Assembly: GCF_014297335.1 (NCBI RefSeq)
Contig: NZ_JACOQH010000006.1
Coordinates: forward strand, 105,875 to 169,874
From: Roseburia_D yibonii
GTDB taxonomy: Bacteria > Bacillota > Clostridia > Lachnospirales > Lachnospiraceae
Direction: 5' to 3'
DNA: 64,000 nt
This document shows positions 1-8,625 of this stretch, piece by piece. The position numbers and the translations under genes are program-made. The notes under the pieces were generated by a model. It was not told the origin of the DNA and made no database searches. It was given only the letters and a program-made list of their open reading frames with translations. The number at the start of each line of letters is the position of its first letter. The first letter of the stretch is position 1.

Positions 1-125
1 CTTTGCGGACTTCGCGGAGGCTTCGCCGAAGCTGCGGCAAAGGACACATCAGAACCGCTTATGCACAACACCGAGCAGGTATACGCGGGCATTACTTATG
101 GAAAAAATAATTTAAACGAAAGCTT
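1..125. other. Unassigned left edge with imperfect hairpin
   Basis: No gene can be assigned. All three forward frames stay open from the edge to stops between about 112 and 159, so this may be the 3' end of a forward gene cut by the window, but none of the three peptides is recognisable. Bases 1-42 form an imperfect inverted repeat: CTTTGC at the edge pairs with GCAAAG at 37-42, and CTTCG at 10-14 pairs with CGAAG further in. Confidence 0.25.
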
Positions 126-374
126 TCAGTCGGAGGCATCCAGAGGATTCTTTGTATAAGAATCCTCTATTTGTTTTACCCGGGCAAGCAAGAACTGATA
201 TCTCATCTGCACCGCTTTGACTTCGTAGATGGAAGCATCGATCAGATCCGGTTCCACCATATTTTCAAAAGTGGCATAGGCGTTTTCAAGCTCGCTCTTG
301 GTACGGGCGAGATCATCTAATAAAAGCATATAATGCCGGTCTGTTTTTCGGTTGTTCTTCAATAACTGAAACAA
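126..374 (-). CDS. YaaL-like DUF2508 family protein
   Basis: This 82-residue, highly charged, mostly helical protein resembles the DUF2508/YaaL family, whose function is unknown. In Bacillus subtilis yaaL lies next to bofA, and here a bofA-like gene is also the neighbour, but divergently oriented. The start is a TTG at 374, chosen because a GGGGGA ribosome-binding site lies about five bases before it; an ATG a few bases upstream is out of frame. No membrane segment or catalytic motif is visible. The family call comes from sequence resemblance and neighbourhood, so the biochemical role stays open. Confidence 0.75.
   Translation of the reverse strand: MFQLLKNNRKTDRHYMLLLDDLARTKSELENAYATFENMVEPDLIDASIYEVKAVQMRYQFLLARVKQIEDSYTKNPLDASD
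142..168. terminator. Hairpin inside the 3' end of the yaaL-like gene
   Basis: There is an 11-bp perfect stem (AGAGGATTCTT with AAGAATCCTCT, 5-base loop), followed on the + strand by ATTTGTTTT. It lies within the last codons of the minus-strand gene and best fits a terminator for whatever forward gene enters from the left edge. Confidence 0.5.
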
Positions 375-510
375 TCATATCCCCCGCTTTCTTATGGGAA
401 AAATCCTCTTTTTACTAAGTATAAGCAAAAATCTCCATTCTATACAAAAATAAGAATAAATCATAAAAATCCGTATATATTGTAGGGAAAACAGACGAAG
501 CGGACAACAT

Positions 511-783
511 ATGGAGCAAAAATACGGAGCAGTCATCATTCTTTCAATGTGCGTCGTTGTACTGCTCATTGGAATGATGAAGAAAAAAGCAGAAATGATC
601 TTAAATTTTTTCGTGCGCATGGTGGTTGGACTGGTCTGCGTATATTTCCTGAACAGTTTTTTACAGGCAAACGGAGTGGCGGTGGCAGTCGGGATCAATC
701 CGCTTAGCGCGATCACACTGGGAAGTCTCGGGACGGGAGGCTTTGCCCTGCTTTATGGGATCGCGTTTTGCCAGTTCCTGTAA
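511..783 (+). CDS. bofA: Pro-sigmaK processing inhibitor BofA-like protein
   Basis: This 90-residue protein has two predicted membrane segments (about residues 5-22 and 29-48) and a C-terminal hydrophobic stretch with the glycine-rich LGTGGFALLYG pattern typical of BofA. In Bacillus BofA sits in the mother-cell membrane around the forespore and restrains SpoIVFB-dependent pro-sigmaK cleavage during sporulation. BofA-like proteins also occur in genomes with divergent sporulation, so presence does not prove spore formation. The ribosome-binding site is weak, and the preceding 136 bp are AT-rich and carry the divergent promoters. Confidence 0.8.
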   Translation: MEQKYGAVIILSMCVVVLLIGMMKKKAEMILNFFVRMVVGLVCVYFLNSFLQANGVAVAVGINPLSAITLGSLGTGGFALLYGIAFCQFL

Positions 784-879
784 AAAATAAAAAAATTTCA
801 AACTTTCGCGAAACGACATGTACAAGTAAGAAAATGTACCGTATAATTCGTGGTATCAAAGCGAGGTGATGAGACAGAG

Positions 880-1389
880 GTGTTAAAATATCTTACGCTG
901 CTTATGATCCTTTTTGCGGCGGCGTGGATGGATCTGTGTACGGAAAAGATCAGTAACCGGCTGATCTTTTTCGGAATTGGAATCGGACTTTTTTTCCAGT
1001 TAAAGGAACACGGAGCAGTGGGAATCCTATACTTTTTCATTTATATTTCTATTCCGGTTATCGTATTTTATCTGTTATTTCTGATGCATGCGCTTGGCGC
1101 AGGCGATATCAAATTATTTTCCGTAATTGGTGTTTTTTTGAATATGAGTGGATTGTGCAGATGCGTATTTCTTGCATTTCTTTTCGGCGCGGGCATTTCT
1201 CTTTTCCGTATGGTAAAAGAAAAAAGTCTGCGGCAGAGAATGAAAAGCCTTATGGATTACGCAAAGCGCACGGTCCACACAGGACAGGTTACATCTTATC
1301 GGAGCAGTCGGAATGCGGCTGATACCATCTGTTTTTCGGTTCCGATCCTGATGGGATATCTGTGCTATCTGTTGGAGGTGATGTGTTGA
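880..1389 (+). CDS. Prepilin peptidase, A24 family (TadV/CpaA-like)
   Basis: A small polytopic membrane aspartyl protease that should cleave the leader of Flp pilin and TadE-like pseudopilins on the cytoplasmic face. Both catalytic aspartates are visible: one in WMDLCTEKISNR near residue 17 and one in the GAGD-IK motif near residue 78. At about 169 residues it is the short form without the methyltransferase domain of PilD. A GTG at 880 behind GAGGTG is preferred; an in-frame GTG at 850 would add a charged ten-residue tail. First gene of the Tad locus; its stop lies inside the start region of the next gene. Confidence 0.85.
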   Translation: MLKYLTLLMILFAAAWMDLCTEKISNRLIFFGIGIGLFFQLKEHGAVGILYFFIYISIPVIVFYLLFLMHALGAGDIKLFSVIGVFLNMSGLCRCVFLAFLFGAGISLFRMVKEKSLRQRMKSLMDYAKRTVHTGQVTSYRSSRNAADTICFSVPILMGYLCYLLEVMC

Positions 1390-2414
1390 GAAAAATAAGG
1401 GCGGCAATTTGTGACGAGGAAGAACTCTATTGCAGCAGGCTTGTCGAGTATTTGCAGGCAAATCAGAGTGAGATGGTGGAGGCCTGCGTCTGCTCGCAAA
1501 AAAAGGAGCTGAAAAAATTACTTTTGGAATCCGGTGTGGATGTGGTTTTAATGACAGAAGATTTTTTTGCCCCCGATATCCTTTCGTATGGCGGTGTCAT
1601 ATTTGCGCTTCTGGGCGATGAAATGGTATCGGAGGAATACCGGGAATATCCATGTATTTTAAAATACCAGAAAGCGCCGGAGATCCTGCGGGGGATCTGC
1701 AGGCTGGCGGGAGAAAGACTGGATGACACAAAAATGGTTTCCGTTCTTGGAAAAGAAAAGCGGAGTGTGGCGTTTTATTCGCCGCATCAGGAGTTTTCCC
1801 AGATGTATCTGGCGATGGGCTATGCGAAGATCTGCGCGGCGAAAGAGCGGGTGCTGTACTTAAACCTGATGGAGTGCGCCGGGTTTGAAGAGCTTTTTGA
1901 AGAAAAATATAAAGAAAACATCGGAGATTTCCTCTTTTATCTGAGAAGACAGGAAAAGAATCTCCGGTTACGTTTTGAAAGTATGCTGCATCAGTTTGGG
2001 GATGTGGATTATCTGCCGCCGGTCTTCTTTGGAGAGATCCTGCGGGAGGCAGGAAAAGAGGACTATCAGGCGCTGCTTGTGTGGCTTCTTGTCGAAACAG
2101 ACTATGATGTGATCGTCTGGGATCTGGGCGGCATGTTTGCAGGTTTCTTTGATCTTTTGGAACAGTGCGCGGAGATCTACTGCCTGACCAGGGAAAATCA
2201 GGGGGCGAAGCAGCGGCTCGGCCAGTTCCTGCAGTGCGTGGAGGAATACGGAGGCGCGGCGTTAAGAGAGCGTCTGCATCTTATCCCGGTGTCCGGGCAG
2301 TGCGTCATTTCACAGGGAAAAAGTCTGATGCAGGAACTCGAATGGGGAGAATTCGGTGATTATATCCGAAAGCAGCTGAAAGGAGGAGCAAATGTCGAAG
2401 GAGCAGGGGGATGA
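1383..2414 (+). CDS. TadZ/CpaE-like pilus localisation protein
   Basis: About 343 residues. Residues 1-110 resemble a degenerate response-regulator receiver fold; residues 120-335 resemble the MinD/ParA-like ATPase half of TadZ/CpaE, which places the Tad machine in the cell. The deviant Walker A (KGGxGKT) expected after the VSVLG strand is missing: the segment reads VAFYSPHQEFSQ, so ATP binding is doubtful. The later strand ending in DVIVWDLGG matches the family Walker B region. Start GTG 1383 (or TTG 1386) overlaps the upstream stop and follows GGAGG. Assignment rests on weak similarity plus its place before tadA. Confidence 0.7.
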   Translation: MLRKIRAAICDEEELYCSRLVEYLQANQSEMVEACVCSQKKELKKLLLESGVDVVLMTEDFFAPDILSYGGVIFALLGDEMVSEEYREYPCILKYQKAPEILRGICRLAGERLDDTKMVSVLGKEKRSVAFYSPHQEFSQMYLAMGYAKICAAKERVLYLNLMECAGFEELFEEKYKENIGDFLFYLRRQEKNLRLRFESMLHQFGDVDYLPPVFFGEILREAGKEDYQALLVWLLVETDYDVIVWDLGGMFAGFFDLLEQCAEIYCLTRENQGAKQRLGQFLQCVEEYGGAALRERLHLIPVSGQCVISQGKSLMQELEWGEFGDYIRKQLKGGANVEGAGG

Positions 2415-3600
2415 GATCCGCAAAAACGTGCTGGAACGCATGGATGTTTCACGGGATCTCGCAGATGAAGAACTGTGCGATCTCATCCAGGAAGAGATGA
2501 AAGAGAGCAGGCGCGGCAGGGTGATCTCGCTGATGCAGCGGGAAAAGCTTACGGAGCGTGTATTTAATTCGCTGCGCAAGCTGGATGTCTTACAGGAGCT
2601 TTTAGAAGATGAGGAGATTACAGAGATCATGGTGAATGGCCCGGAAAAGATTTTCTATGAGAAACGGGGCGGGCTGTATCAGTGGGACAAGCAGTTCTCC
2701 TCCGTCGACAAGCTGGAAGATATCATTCAGCAGATCGCCGGAAACAGCAACCGGATGGTGAATGAGTCCAGCCCGATCGTGGATACACGTCTTTCGGACG
2801 GATCCAGGGTAAACATCGTTCTGCATCCGATCGCACTCGACGGATCCATGATCTGTATCCGGAAATTTCCCAAAGAACCGTTAGGTATGCGGCAGCTTCT
2901 GGCGTATCATTCCATATCCGAGGAAGCGGCAGACTTTTTGAAGAAGCTGGTGCGGGCGGGATACAACATCTTTGTTTCCGGTGGAACAGGTTCCGGGAAA
3001 ACCACATTTTTAAATGCGCTGTCAGAATTTATACCCGAGGAGGAACGTATCATCACGATCGAGGATTCCGCCGAGTTAAAGATCACCGGGATCCCCAATC
3101 TGGTGCGGTTGGAGACCAGAAACGCGAATGCGCAGGGAACCAATGCGGTATCGATGCGCGACCTGATAAAAACAGCCCTGCGCATGCGTCCGGACAGAAT
3201 TATCGTGGGCGAATGCCGTGGGGCGGAAGCGCTTGATATGCTGCAGGCGATGAATACCGGTCACGATGGAAGCCTCAGCACCGGTCATGCCAATTCAGCG
3301 AGAGATATGTTAAGCAGACTGGAGACCATGGTGTTGATGGGGATGGAGCTTCCGCTTGCGGCGATCCGCGGACAGATCGCGTCCGGAATAGATATTTTTG
3401 TCCATCTTGGAAGAATGCGCGACCGAAGCCGGAAAGTACTTGAGATCGCGGAGGTGGATGGCATAAAAGACGGGGAGATCGTCCTGCAACCGCTGTTTTT
3501 GTTCCGGGAAACCGGTCATGACAACAGCCGGGTAGAAGGAGTCTGGGAAAAAGCCGGGGAACTGAAACACAAGGACAAGCTTTATTTTGCCGGAGAATGA
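2392..3600 (+). CDS. tadA: Tad pilus assembly ATPase TadA/CpaF
   Basis: This 402-residue secretion ATPase of the GspE/CpaF family powers Flp pilus polymerisation from the cytoplasmic side. Visible motifs are Walker A GGTGSGKT at residues 197-204, the Asp box IITIEDSAEL just after, Walker B around IIVGECRGAE and the His box with HANSARDM. An N-terminal helical domain of about 80 residues precedes the catalytic core. The ATG at 2392 follows AAAGGAGG and overlaps the tadZ-like gene by 23 bases, indicating translational coupling. Length and motif order are normal for the family. Confidence 0.95.
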   Translation: MSKEQGDEIRKNVLERMDVSRDLADEELCDLIQEEMKESRRGRVISLMQREKLTERVFNSLRKLDVLQELLEDEEITEIMVNGPEKIFYEKRGGLYQWDKQFSSVDKLEDIIQQIAGNSNRMVNESSPIVDTRLSDGSRVNIVLHPIALDGSMICIRKFPKEPLGMRQLLAYHSISEEAADFLKKLVRAGYNIFVSGGTGSGKTTFLNALSEFIPEEERIITIEDSAELKITGIPNLVRLETRNANAQGTNAVSMRDLIKTALRMRPDRIIVGECRGAEALDMLQAMNTGHDGSLSTGHANSARDMLSRLETMVLMGMELPLAAIRGQIASGIDIFVHLGRMRDRSRKVLEIAEVDGIKDGEIVLQPLFLFRETGHDNSRVEGVWEKAGELKHKDKLYFAGE

Positions 3601-3615
3601 CAGAGAGGACAGGGT

Positions 3616-4353
3616 ATGGATTATCGAAAGTATCAGTTTTGCGCGAAGGAGCGGATCCTTATTGTTTTTGAGAGTATTGCGGTGACTGCGGTCATAGCGT
3701 TTCTGTGTTACCGCTCGGTGTATGTGATGGCGGGATGTATTCCCGTGTATCTGTTTCTGGCAAAGAGAAAGAAACAGGAATACATCCGCAGACGCAGGGA
3801 AAAGCTCGGGGTGGAATTTAAAGAGAGCCTTCAGGCGGTGGCAGGTGCGCTGTTAGCGGGATATTCCATGGAAAATGCGTTCCGGGAAGCGGAAAAAGAA
3901 ATGACCCAGCTATATGGAACCGAGTCCTGTATGGTGCGCGAATTAAAAGAGATCAATGTAAAGACGGCATGCAATCAGCCGTTGGAACCGCTTCTTTTAG
4001 ATTTTTCAAAGAGAAGCGGCATGGAGGATGTGGAAAGCTTTTGCCAGGTGCTGGTATTTGCAAAGCGCGGTGGAGGAGATTTTGTACAGATCATAAAGGC
4101 GACAGTGCGAAAGATCGCGGACAAGATAGAGGTGAAACGGGAAATAGAGACTGTTATGGCGGCAAAACGTCTGGAGCAGAAAGTCATGCAGGCGGTTCCG
4201 GTTTTTATCCTGTTTTATCTGGATGTGACGTCACCGGGATTTCTGTCGGTGCTGTATGGGAATGCAGTCGGCATTTTGTTCATGACCGGATGTCTGGCTT
4301 TGTATCTGGCTGCCATGCGGATCGCGGAAAAGATTGTAGATATATCAGTATAA
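3616..4353 (+). CDS. tadB: Tad inner-membrane platform protein TadB
   Basis: This 245-residue protein has a pair of membrane segments near the N-terminus (about 18-52), a cytoplasmic type II secretion F (GspF) domain containing the LQAVAGALLAGYSMENAF signature at about 76-93, and C-terminal hydrophobic helices. TadB and TadC form the membrane platform contacted by TadA. It starts 15 bases after tadA behind an AGAGGA site and is followed by tadC after 17 bases. Confidence 0.85.
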   Translation: MDYRKYQFCAKERILIVFESIAVTAVIAFLCYRSVYVMAGCIPVYLFLAKRKKQEYIRRRREKLGVEFKESLQAVAGALLAGYSMENAFREAEKEMTQLYGTESCMVRELKEINVKTACNQPLEPLLLDFSKRSGMEDVESFCQVLVFAKRGGGDFVQIIKATVRKIADKIEVKREIETVMAAKRLEQKVMQAVPVFILFYLDVTSPGFLSVLYGNAVGILFMTGCLALYLAAMRIAEKIVDISV

Positions 4354-4370
4354 GAGAGGAGAGGGCAAAA

Positions 4371-5660
4371 GTGGTATTTTGCATAGCAGAGGCGGTGATG
4401 GCGGTTATCTGGCTGGTCATTGCCGTAAAAAAGAAGCAGACCGGAAGCCGCCGCAGGGCACCGGTGATCCTGCTTGTGATCGCGGCACTGGGAATTGTGA
4501 TAGCGATCCGTGCCAGAAATGAAACGGTCTTAGACGCCGGAAACCGCATTGAGAGAAAATCGCCCGGACAGGGAGATCGGACGGAGGCACTTGAGGTGAC
4601 GCTTCCGGGAAGCGAGGAAGAACCGTATCAGGCGGTCATCGCAGAGCGGCAGCTCACCGCAGAAGAGAAGGAGGAGGTGTTTCAAAATGCGAAAGAGGAA
4701 GCGGAACAGATTTTTATCGGGGATAACGATTCAACGGACGAAATACGGGAAAATGTTGTGCTGCCTGCCACGCTTGCCGACGGGCTGGTGCAGGCAGAGT
4801 GGAGCTTTGATAATTACGAAGTGATGCAGCCGGATGGAACGATCATAGAGGATGCGGTGCCGGAGAGCGGCATTTATGTGCAGGCAAAACTTGAGATGAC
4901 CTGTCAGGACAGTATTTTGGTCTATAGTTTCTATTTTAAAGTGCTGCCACAGAAACTGACGCAGACGGAATATATAAAAAAACAACTGGATGCGGCAGTG
5001 GCGGAGGCAAATGAAAAGACGGCATCTCAAAATTACATTGCGCTGCCGGAGCAGGTGGAAGGCTATGCCATCAAGTGGCAGGAAAAGAAAAGCCGGGATG
5101 CGGTAAACTTTGCGTTTCTTGGCATTATTGCTGCGGCAGCAGTGGTTATGAAGGAGCGGGAAGATCAGAAAAAAGAATATGAGCGCAGAGAAAAGCTGCT
5201 GCTTGCCGGTTATCCCGAGATGATAAGTAAGCTTACGCTGCTGCTCGGTGCGGGAATGTCAGTGTCGTCTGCCTGGGAAAAGATCGCTGGTACATACAAA
5301 GCGCAGAGAAAGCAGCATCTGACGAAAGAAGATCCGGTATATGAGGAGATGCTCCTTACCTGCAATGAAATGCGGGACGGAGTCAGCGAGCGGAACGCGT
5401 ATCTGCGTTTTGGTGAGCGGTGCGGTCTGACGCAGTATCGAAAAATGGTTTCTATTATTACGCAGAACATAAGAAAGGGGCAGCAGGAACTGACCAGACT
5501 GTTAGAAGAGGAAGCACAGGAGGCATATGCCCTCCGCAGGGAACTGGCAAAAAAGGCAGGTGAGGAAGCGGGGACAAAACTTCTGCTTCCGATGATGCTG
5601 ATGCTTATGCTTGTGATGGCGGTCATACTGGTGCCTGCATGCATATCATTTCAACTGTAA
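4371..5660 (+). CDS. tadC: TadC-like platform protein with large external domain
   Basis: About 429 residues. Two membrane segments (roughly 2-19 and 31-47) lead into some 185 polar residues predicted outside the membrane, then a third segment (about 243-262), a cytoplasmic GspF domain with LTLLLGAGMSVSSAWEKIA, and a final helix. Ordinary TadC lacks so large an insert between helices. The outside region starts with a charged helical stretch and continues as a possible beta-rich domain of unknown function. The GTG at 4371 behind GGAGAGGG is the likely start; the frame is open far upstream through tadB, but that part is only a shadow. Confidence 0.75.
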   Translation: MVFCIAEAVMAVIWLVIAVKKKQTGSRRRAPVILLVIAALGIVIAIRARNETVLDAGNRIERKSPGQGDRTEALEVTLPGSEEEPYQAVIAERQLTAEEKEEVFQNAKEEAEQIFIGDNDSTDEIRENVVLPATLADGLVQAEWSFDNYEVMQPDGTIIEDAVPESGIYVQAKLEMTCQDSILVYSFYFKVLPQKLTQTEYIKKQLDAAVAEANEKTASQNYIALPEQVEGYAIKWQEKKSRDAVNFAFLGIIAAAAVVMKEREDQKKEYERREKLLLAGYPEMISKLTLLLGAGMSVSSAWEKIAGTYKAQRKQHLTKEDPVYEEMLLTCNEMRDGVSERNAYLRFGERCGLTQYRKMVSIITQNIRKGQQELTRLLEEEAQEAYALRRELAKKAGEEAGTKLLLPMMLMLMLVMAVILVPACISFQL

Positions 5661-5681
5661 AAAAGAAGGAGGAATAATTTC

Positions 5682-5849
5682 ATGGAAAAATGGAAGGAAT
5701 TTATGGCAGAAGAAGACGGAGTTGGCGTTGTGGAGGTGATCCTGATCCTTGTCGTTTTGATCGGACTGGTTTTGATCTTTAAAGAACAGCTCACCGTGCT
5801 GGTCAATAATATATTCAAGACCATTACGACAGAGTCCCAGAGAGTATGA
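5682..5849 (+). CDS. flp: Flp-type Tad pilin
   Basis: A 55-residue protein with a short charged leader (MEKWKEFMAEEDG) followed by GVVEVILILVVLIGLVLIF and a short hydrophilic tail. This is the architecture of class IVb Flp pilins, with glutamate at position +5 after the likely cleavage following Gly13. It would be the major structural subunit of the pilus. A strong AGAAGGAGGAA site precedes the ATG, and its stop overlaps the next start (ATGA), placing it mid-operon between platform and pseudopilin genes, a usual position. Confidence 0.85.
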   Translation: MEKWKEFMAEEDGVGVVEVILILVVLIGLVLIFKEQLTVLVNNIFKTITTESQRV

Positions 5850-7360
5850 GAATAAAGGATCAAAAAAGAGACGGCAGCATGACAATATTTGTTTCACTGG
5901 TCATGCTGCTGGTGGCTTCGGTACTTTTTACCTTATTAGAAGCGGCGCGTTTTCCGGGATTGGATGCAAAGGCGGATATGAATGCGATGCTGTCGGTCGA
6001 GTCGGCGTTTGCGGAATATCAGAAAGAGATCTGGGATCAGTATGATCTTCTGTTTCTGGATCTTGGTTACGGAGAGCAGCTTATGGATCTTACGAAACTG
6101 AAAGAACGCATACTGGCCTTAAATCAGGAAAATCTGAATCCAAAGACGGAGGGATGGATCAACAAAAGTGCCAATTTTTATCGAATGAATGTGACACAGT
6201 GTGTGATCGATGAGTATGAACTTGCAACCGATGACGGCGGCATGGCGTTCTTTTCACAGGCGGTGGAGTCAGTAAAAAATGAAGTGCCTTATCAGGCGGC
6301 GGAAGCGTTGTATGAAAAGATAACCGGGATAAATAATGTGGAAGAGAGCGCGGATCATCCGGAAGAGACGATGAATCAGGCACAAAGGACGATCATGGAG
6401 GAACGCAACCGCAAGAAAGAAGAAAACAGACAAAGGCAGGAGCAGGGAGAGATCGTGCAGCCGTTGGAGGAGGTCGAGAATCCGGTGGAAACGGTGAGTG
6501 CGCATAAGACATCCGCGATTCTTGCCCAGACTGTGGAAAACCCGGATGCACTGTCGGTAAAGGCTTTAAATTTGACGGACACTGTGGAAAACCGGACCAA
6601 ACAGGAGGGAAACAGTCCTGGGTATTACAATGCGGGCTTCTACGAAAAAATTTTGTATCAGAAATATTTACAGGATCATTTTGGATGTTATACCAGGTCA
6701 AATGAAAACCGTGTTCTGGATTATGAACTGGAATATCTGTTGGTTGGAAAAGCCTCCGATCAGGAAAATCTGGAAAGTGTGGTACATCGGATTCTTGCGA
6801 TACGCCTTGCGGCAAACATTTTATACCTTTTGGGGGATGCGGCAAAGATGGAAGAAGCACTTGCGGCAGCGACCGCGCTGGTGGGATTCACCGGAAATCC
6901 GGGGATCATAGAGCTGGCGAAGATGGGGATCGTTGTAGCATGGGCATACGCGGAGAGCATTCTCGATCTGCGCACGCTGCTTGCGGGAGGAAAGGTAGCG
7001 CTCATCAAGTCAGCGGAAAACTGGACACTTGGGCTGTCCAATCTTTCCGGGGCGTTTTCGGGAACACAGAAAGTAAAAGAAAGCGAAGACGGTTTCTCTT
7101 ACGAAGATTATCTGCAGAAAATGCTCTATTTTGAAACACAGGAGAAATTGAATTACCGTGCGATGGATCTGATCGAAAAAAATGTCCGGGTCTGGTCCGG
7201 GAATCAGAATCTGCGCATGGATTCTATGGCACAAAGAATGAAAGTGACTGTCTGCTATGAGGCGAAACCATTGTTTTTGCGGCTTGTCAGGATCGGAGAT
7301 ATCAGTGATGAAACATATCAGTTTACCTATGAAAAGAAAATATCCTATCTGGATACCTGA
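5846..7360 (+). CDS. DUF5702-like Tad-associated membrane protein
   Basis: This 504-residue protein has one N-terminal membrane helix (about 12-32, SMTIFVSLVMLLVASVLFTL) after a short basic leader, followed by a long predicted extracytoplasmic region. Proteins of this build, often labelled DUF5702, recur in clostridial Tad loci and may be minor pilus or adhesin-like components; the function is not established. A glutamine/glutamate-rich stretch around residues 185-215 looks like an unstructured linker. It overlaps the Flp gene by four bases. Confidence 0.65.
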   Translation: MRIKDQKRDGSMTIFVSLVMLLVASVLFTLLEAARFPGLDAKADMNAMLSVESAFAEYQKEIWDQYDLLFLDLGYGEQLMDLTKLKERILALNQENLNPKTEGWINKSANFYRMNVTQCVIDEYELATDDGGMAFFSQAVESVKNEVPYQAAEALYEKITGINNVEESADHPEETMNQAQRTIMEERNRKKEENRQRQEQGEIVQPLEEVENPVETVSAHKTSAILAQTVENPDALSVKALNLTDTVENRTKQEGNSPGYYNAGFYEKILYQKYLQDHFGCYTRSNENRVLDYELEYLLVGKASDQENLESVVHRILAIRLAANILYLLGDAAKMEEALAAATALVGFTGNPGIIELAKMGIVVAWAYAESILDLRTLLAGGKVALIKSAENWTLGLSNLSGAFSGTQKVKESEDGFSYEDYLQKMLYFETQEKLNYRAMDLIEKNVRVWSGNQNLRMDSMAQRMKVTVCYEAKPLFLRLVRIGDISDETYQFTYEKKISYLDT

Positions 7361-8192
7361 GAAAGGAGGTGCGAAGCGGTGTCTCTTTACCTCTTTTCGA
7401 AAAAAGAAAAAAAGCTCTCTCTTTGCCAAAGGGGCACCGTTTTGTGCCTCCGGGAAAGCGTCATTTACGATAGAGGCAGCAGTGATATTTCCGCTTTTTG
7501 CCGGACTTCTTGTCACGATCCTATTCTTTTTCCGGGTGCTCATGGTGCAGCAGACGGTGGAAGAAGCATTGCAGTACACCGGAAGAAAGATGGCGGTGCT
7601 TGCCTGGGAGAGTGAGGAAAAAGGAACACTTTTAAGTCTGGCGGAGGCGGAAGCGATCTTTCATGGAGCGAAAAAAGACGCGGGCGACGCATCGGTATAC
7701 CAGGGGTGTGGAACGGTCAGTCTGGACGCGGTGAGGTCATCCTTTACCGGAAATTATATTCAACTTTACACCACCTATGAGATTCCGCTTCCGATCGGCT
7801 TTTTCGGAAAGCAGGAAATCAGAATTGTCCAGTCGGTAAAAACAAGGAAATGGACGGGGTACAGCAAAGATGATGCGGGGATGGAACAGGATCGTTTTGT
7901 TTATGTGACACCGCATGGACATGCGTATCATGCCACCATGGACTGCGCTTATCTGGATCTGAGTATACAGAGTGTGAGTTATTCCATGGTAGGGAGTTTG
8001 AGAAATGCGGATGGAGCGCGTTATACGAGGTGTGCTTCCTGTGGGATGGAAGGAGGCACCGTTTACATTACAAGTTATGGAAACCGTTATCATTCAAGCC
8101 TGACCTGCGGTGGGCTAAAGAGAATGGTTTATCTGATAAGGCTTTCGGAAGCACAGGGCTATCATGCGTGTCAGAAATGTGCAGGAAGCTGA
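7308..8192 (+). CDS. TadE-like pseudopilin with two cysteine clusters
   Basis: A basic N-terminal segment is followed by ASFTIEAAVIFPLFAGLL, a TadE-type pseudopilin helix with the +5 glutamate. The C-terminal third holds two similar units, each with His, a single Cys and then C-x-x-C: YHATMDC ... RCASC and YHSSLTC ... ACQKC. These recall the metal-binding Cys repeats of Ada-like and competence-nuclease tails, so zinc binding is a guess. Start uncertain: ATG 7308 (behind CGGAGA) or ATG 7329, both within the previous gene; a good Shine-Dalgarno at 7364-7370 serves no in-frame start. Confidence 0.65.
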   Translation: MKHISLPMKRKYPIWIPEKGGAKRCLFTSFRKKKKSSLFAKGAPFCASGKASFTIEAAVIFPLFAGLLVTILFFFRVLMVQQTVEEALQYTGRKMAVLAWESEEKGTLLSLAEAEAIFHGAKKDAGDASVYQGCGTVSLDAVRSSFTGNYIQLYTTYEIPLPIGFFGKQEIRIVQSVKTRKWTGYSKDDAGMEQDRFVYVTPHGHAYHATMDCAYLDLSIQSVSYSMVGSLRNADGARYTRCASCGMEGGTVYITSYGNRYHSSLTCGGLKRMVYLIRLSEAQGYHACQKCAGS

Positions 8193-8205
8193 AAGGAGAG
8201 AGGAT

Positions 8206-8625
8206 ATGATTGAAACATGTATGACATTAGGGCTGCTTGGGGTGTGCTCGATTGAGGATGTCAGACGAAAAAAAGTGGGAGTATACAAGCTGTGTGTGAC
8301 CGGAATAGCGGGAATACTGGTGCATTTACTCCGTGGTACGATCGGAATTTACAGTATTCTCGGGGGCGCAGCGGTCGGAATGGCGCTTCTCGTTCTGGGA
8401 AGGATCTTTCAGGGAAGCATAGGATATGGGGACGGGCTGGTTTTGATCGATACCGGCATCCTGCTTGGGGCACCCGATAATCTGGAGCTTTTCTTTACGG
8501 CGCTTTTTTTCGCCGGGATTTTTGCGCTGGTTGGCTGCGTGTTTTTTCATAAAAAAAGAAAGGATACGTTTCCTTTTGTACCTTTTTTGCTGATCGCATA
8601 TGTGGGGATGCTGTTATGGGGATGA
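8206..8625 (+). CDS. Second minimal prepilin peptidase (A24 family)
   Basis: This 139-residue polytopic protein carries the A24 aspartate pair: SIEDVRRKK near residue 14 and the GYGDG motif near residue 77. It is a second prepilin-peptidase-like enzyme in the same operon, distinct from the one at 880-1389. It may specialise on the pseudopilins that flank it, but this is inference. The ATG at 8206 follows AAAGGAGAGAGG; an upstream in-frame start would overlap the previous gene and lacks a site. Confidence 0.8.
   Translation: MIETCMTLGLLGVCSIEDVRRKKVGVYKLCVTGIAGILVHLLRGTIGIYSILGGAAVGMALLVLGRIFQGSIGYGDGLVLIDTGILLGAPDNLELFFTALFFAGIFALVGCVFFHKKRKDTFPFVPFLLIAYVGMLLWG

Noticed and set aside
3969..4370. 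Long upstream extension of the tadC frame
   Set aside because: It overlaps tadB in another frame, lacks a ribosome-binding site and has no family resemblance; GTG 4371 has both site and sensible membrane start.
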